A stretch of DNA of 64,000 nucleotides, from the NCBI RefSeq assembly GCF_018343665.1, contig NZ_JAGYPM010000002.1:411969-475968 (forward strand), given 5' to 3'. The position numbers and the translations under genes are program-made. This DNA comes from Cytobacillus citreus. GTDB lineage: Bacteria; Bacillota; Bacilli; Bacillales; Cytobacillaceae. Each line of letters begins with the position of its first letter. Positions within the stretch are counted from its first letter, which is position 1. The notes beneath the pieces are model-generated. The model ran no database searches, had not been told where the DNA came from, and saw only the letters and a list, made by a program, of their open reading frames with translations. Positions 62,548-64,000 of this stretch are shown one piece after another.

Positions 62548-62666
62548 TTAGCGGAAACCAAAGTGTATGAATGATACCCATCCAGAGGAAATATTGCTTT
62601 TAACGGTAACCAAAGTGATTGGTGCCCGTCCAGAGGGGTTTTTGTCGTAAGCGGTAACCAAAGTGA
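62548..62666. repeat. 52-bp repeat, array F (3 diverged units of the array D family)
   Basis: AACCAAAG marks at 62556, 62608 and 62656; the unit text (GATACCCATCCAGAGGAAAT, ATTGC, TTAACGGTAACCAAAG) is clearly the array D family. The last unit is 4 bp short and abuts the IS256 left end. Confidence 0.8.
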
Positions 62667-64000
62667 GTAAAGTCCATATAATTGTGTAAAAAGAAAAGGG
62701 CATCATCATGACCCGTGTTACAATGTTTTCGACCAAGAAAACGACAAACGGAGGACATGATGATGACCCACATTAATATTACAATAAATTTAGAGGATCT
62801 CAAAGAAAAAATCGAGAATAGCCCATTAGAATCTCCTGTTAAAGCCTCATTGGCACTAATTCTAAATTCTTTAATGGAAAAAGAACGAGACGAACATATT
62901 AATGCGCTCTCCCATGAAAGAACCGATGAGCGTAGAGGTTATCGCAATGGTTACTATGAACGAGAACTTATTACTGGGACCGGATCCCTAAAATTAAAAG
63001 TTCCTCGTACTAGAGACGGTGAGTTCTCTACAACCGTCTTTGAAAAGTACAAGCGCTGCGAAAAGGCGTTAATTCTGTCCATGATTGAAATGGTGGTTAA
63101 TGGTGTTTCTACTCGTAAAGTAACGAAGATTGTGGAAGAATTATGCGGGAAAAGTGTATCTAAATCCCTTGTTTCTAATTTAACCAAATCCCTTGATCCA
63201 GTAATTAATGAATGGAGAAACCGACCATTAAACACTCTTTATTACCAGTATCTCTATGTAGATGCTTTGTATATTAAGGTTCGCGAAAACAATAAAGTTG
63301 TTTCCAAAAGCGTTCATATTGCATGTGGTGTAAATGAAAAGGGCTTTAGAGAAATCATTGGCTTAAAGATTAACCATTCCGAATCAACTGAAAGCTGGTC
63401 TTTATTCTTTGAGTATCTAAAATCAAGAGGGCTCCAATCCCCTAAATTGGTTATTTCTGATGCCCACTCGGGTTTGGTTACAGCGATTAAACAAACATTT
63501 TTGGGGACTGCATGGCAGAGGTGTTGTGTTCATTTTTTAAGAAACATTTTCGAAACAATGCCTAAAAAGGGAACAGCTGAGGCTCGCCAAGAACTGAAGG
63601 ATCTGTTTCGTAATTCCGAATTAGAGATTGTGAGAGAGTTGAAAAATCGCTTCATAGAGAAGTACGAAGAGGTAAAAGGCTTTTCAAAAACAATTGATAC
63701 TCTTGAAGCAGGATTTGAGGACGCTATTCAATTTCACTCTCAGCCGGTTCAGTACCACAAGCATTTAAAGACAACGAATATGCTTGAACGTTTAAACAGA
63801 GAAATTCGAAGGAGAGAAAAAGTCATTCAAATTTTCCCAAATGATCAGTCAGCAATTAGAATCATTGGTGCCGTATTAATGGAGATTGAGGAAGAATGGA
63901 CCAATAAGAAATCTCCATATCTAAAAAAATAAAGGCGTAATAACTGACCATTTACAGAGTGAAATAGCCTAATTTCGAATTGACATTGAGACTCTGCGGG
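62667..64000 (+). mobile_element. IS256-family insertion sequence
   Basis: The left end near 62667 reads GTAAAGTCCATATAATTGTG, the usual IS256-type inverted repeat. A single transposase gene follows. After it, CCATTTACAGAGTGAAATAG (from 63949) matches only the last TTTACA of the expected right repeat, so the right end is diverged, lost or beyond the window. It sits directly against the last unit of array F. Confidence 0.75.
62763..63932 (+). CDS. IS256-family DDE transposase
   Basis: About 389-aa transposase of the Mutator/IS256 type. It opens MTHINITINLEDLKEKIE and carries the DDE triad in YQYLYVDALYIKVRE (first Asp), KLVISDAHSGL (second Asp) and TTNMLERLNREIRRREKVIQ (Glu); WQRCCVHFLRNI is the C/D(2)H-like motif of the family. 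Three ATG codons lie in a row (62757, 62760, 62763) after GGAGG at 62750; the third has the best spacing. The length and motifs look complete, so the enzyme may be active. Confidence 0.9.
   Translation: MTHINITINLEDLKEKIENSPLESPVKASLALILNSLMEKERDEHINALSHERTDERRGYRNGYYERELITGTGSLKLKVPRTRDGEFSTTVFEKYKRCEKALILSMIEMVVNGVSTRKVTKIVEELCGKSVSKSLVSNLTKSLDPVINEWRNRPLNTLYYQYLYVDALYIKVRENNKVVSKSVHIACGVNEKGFREIIGLKINHSESTESWSLFFEYLKSRGLQSPKLVISDAHSGLVTAIKQTFLGTAWQRCCVHFLRNIFETMPKKGTAEARQELKDLFRNSELEIVRELKNRFIEKYEEVKGFSKTIDTLEAGFEDAIQFHSQPVQYHKHLKTTNMLERLNREIRRREKVIQIFPNDQSAIRIIGAVLMEIEEEWTNKKSPYLKK

Overview
The window looks like chromosome from a low-GC Gram-positive rod of the Bacillaceae (Bacillus, Neobacillus or Peribacillus type). 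The reasons are the strong AGGAGG ribosome sites, the complete Bacillus-style inositol (iol) regulon with CcpA-like cre sites and IolR-like boxes, the cydABDC order, an SbsC-like S-layer protein, and the Bacillus dispersed repeat that starts CTCCAGCGCC and ends GGCGCTTGCGC. No rRNA, tRNA or CRISPR array was seen.

Layout. 1-3.9 kb: partial MalY/PatB C-S lyase, divergent GltP-type symporter, TSUP exporter and a gene remnant. 4.1-9.8 kb (minus): a five-gene operon with an Nramp-fold transporter lacking the metal-binding residues, an NAD epimerase, a DapA-type aldolase, a one-component regulator and a Gfo/Idh oxidoreductase. This looks like an uptake and breakdown route for an unknown organic compound. 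10-14.8 kb: small membrane protein, SPFH plus ribbon-helix-helix pair, M20 peptidase pseudogene, NERD protein, and a long 51-bp tandem array. 15.0-20.9 kb: cydA-cydB-cydD-cydC (cytochrome bd and its assembly exporter). 20.9-25.3 kb (minus): S-layer protein, a DUF3298 secreted protein and a decayed gene. 25.5-39.1 kb: inositol catabolism (two dehydrogenases, iolE, an SSS symporter, divergent iolR, a tautomerase, iolABCDJ). 39.1-45.1 kb: a gene graveyard with a group II intron tail, a frameshifted vanY-like gene, a histidine-kinase tail and a beta-propeller gene split by a TnpB element. 45.7-62.4 kb: an island of secreted enzymes (5'-nucleotidase, glucosaminidase, subtilase, lethal-factor-like metalloprotease, NAGPA glycosidase, NlpC/P60) with a YknW/YknX-like pair. 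62.7-64 kb: an IS256-family transposase.

Two signals run across the window. First, a secreted module of about 85 residues (YWDG, GQIG, LWKR, PGEKYRVY, GGQYGVGGG, YETPSKKKL) recurs in five otherwise unrelated exported proteins, with a relaxed version in a sixth. It behaves like a mobile cell-surface targeting domain. Second, at least six intergenic gaps hold tandem arrays with nearly the same unit length (51-52 bp, five DNA helical turns), although most arrays do not share sequence. Two further sites carry a family with a unit of about 21 bp (two turns). These arrays create false open reading frames on both strands.

Start codons were re-chosen where a good ribosome site pointed to an internal start. 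All family names come from reading motifs by eye; no database search was run.
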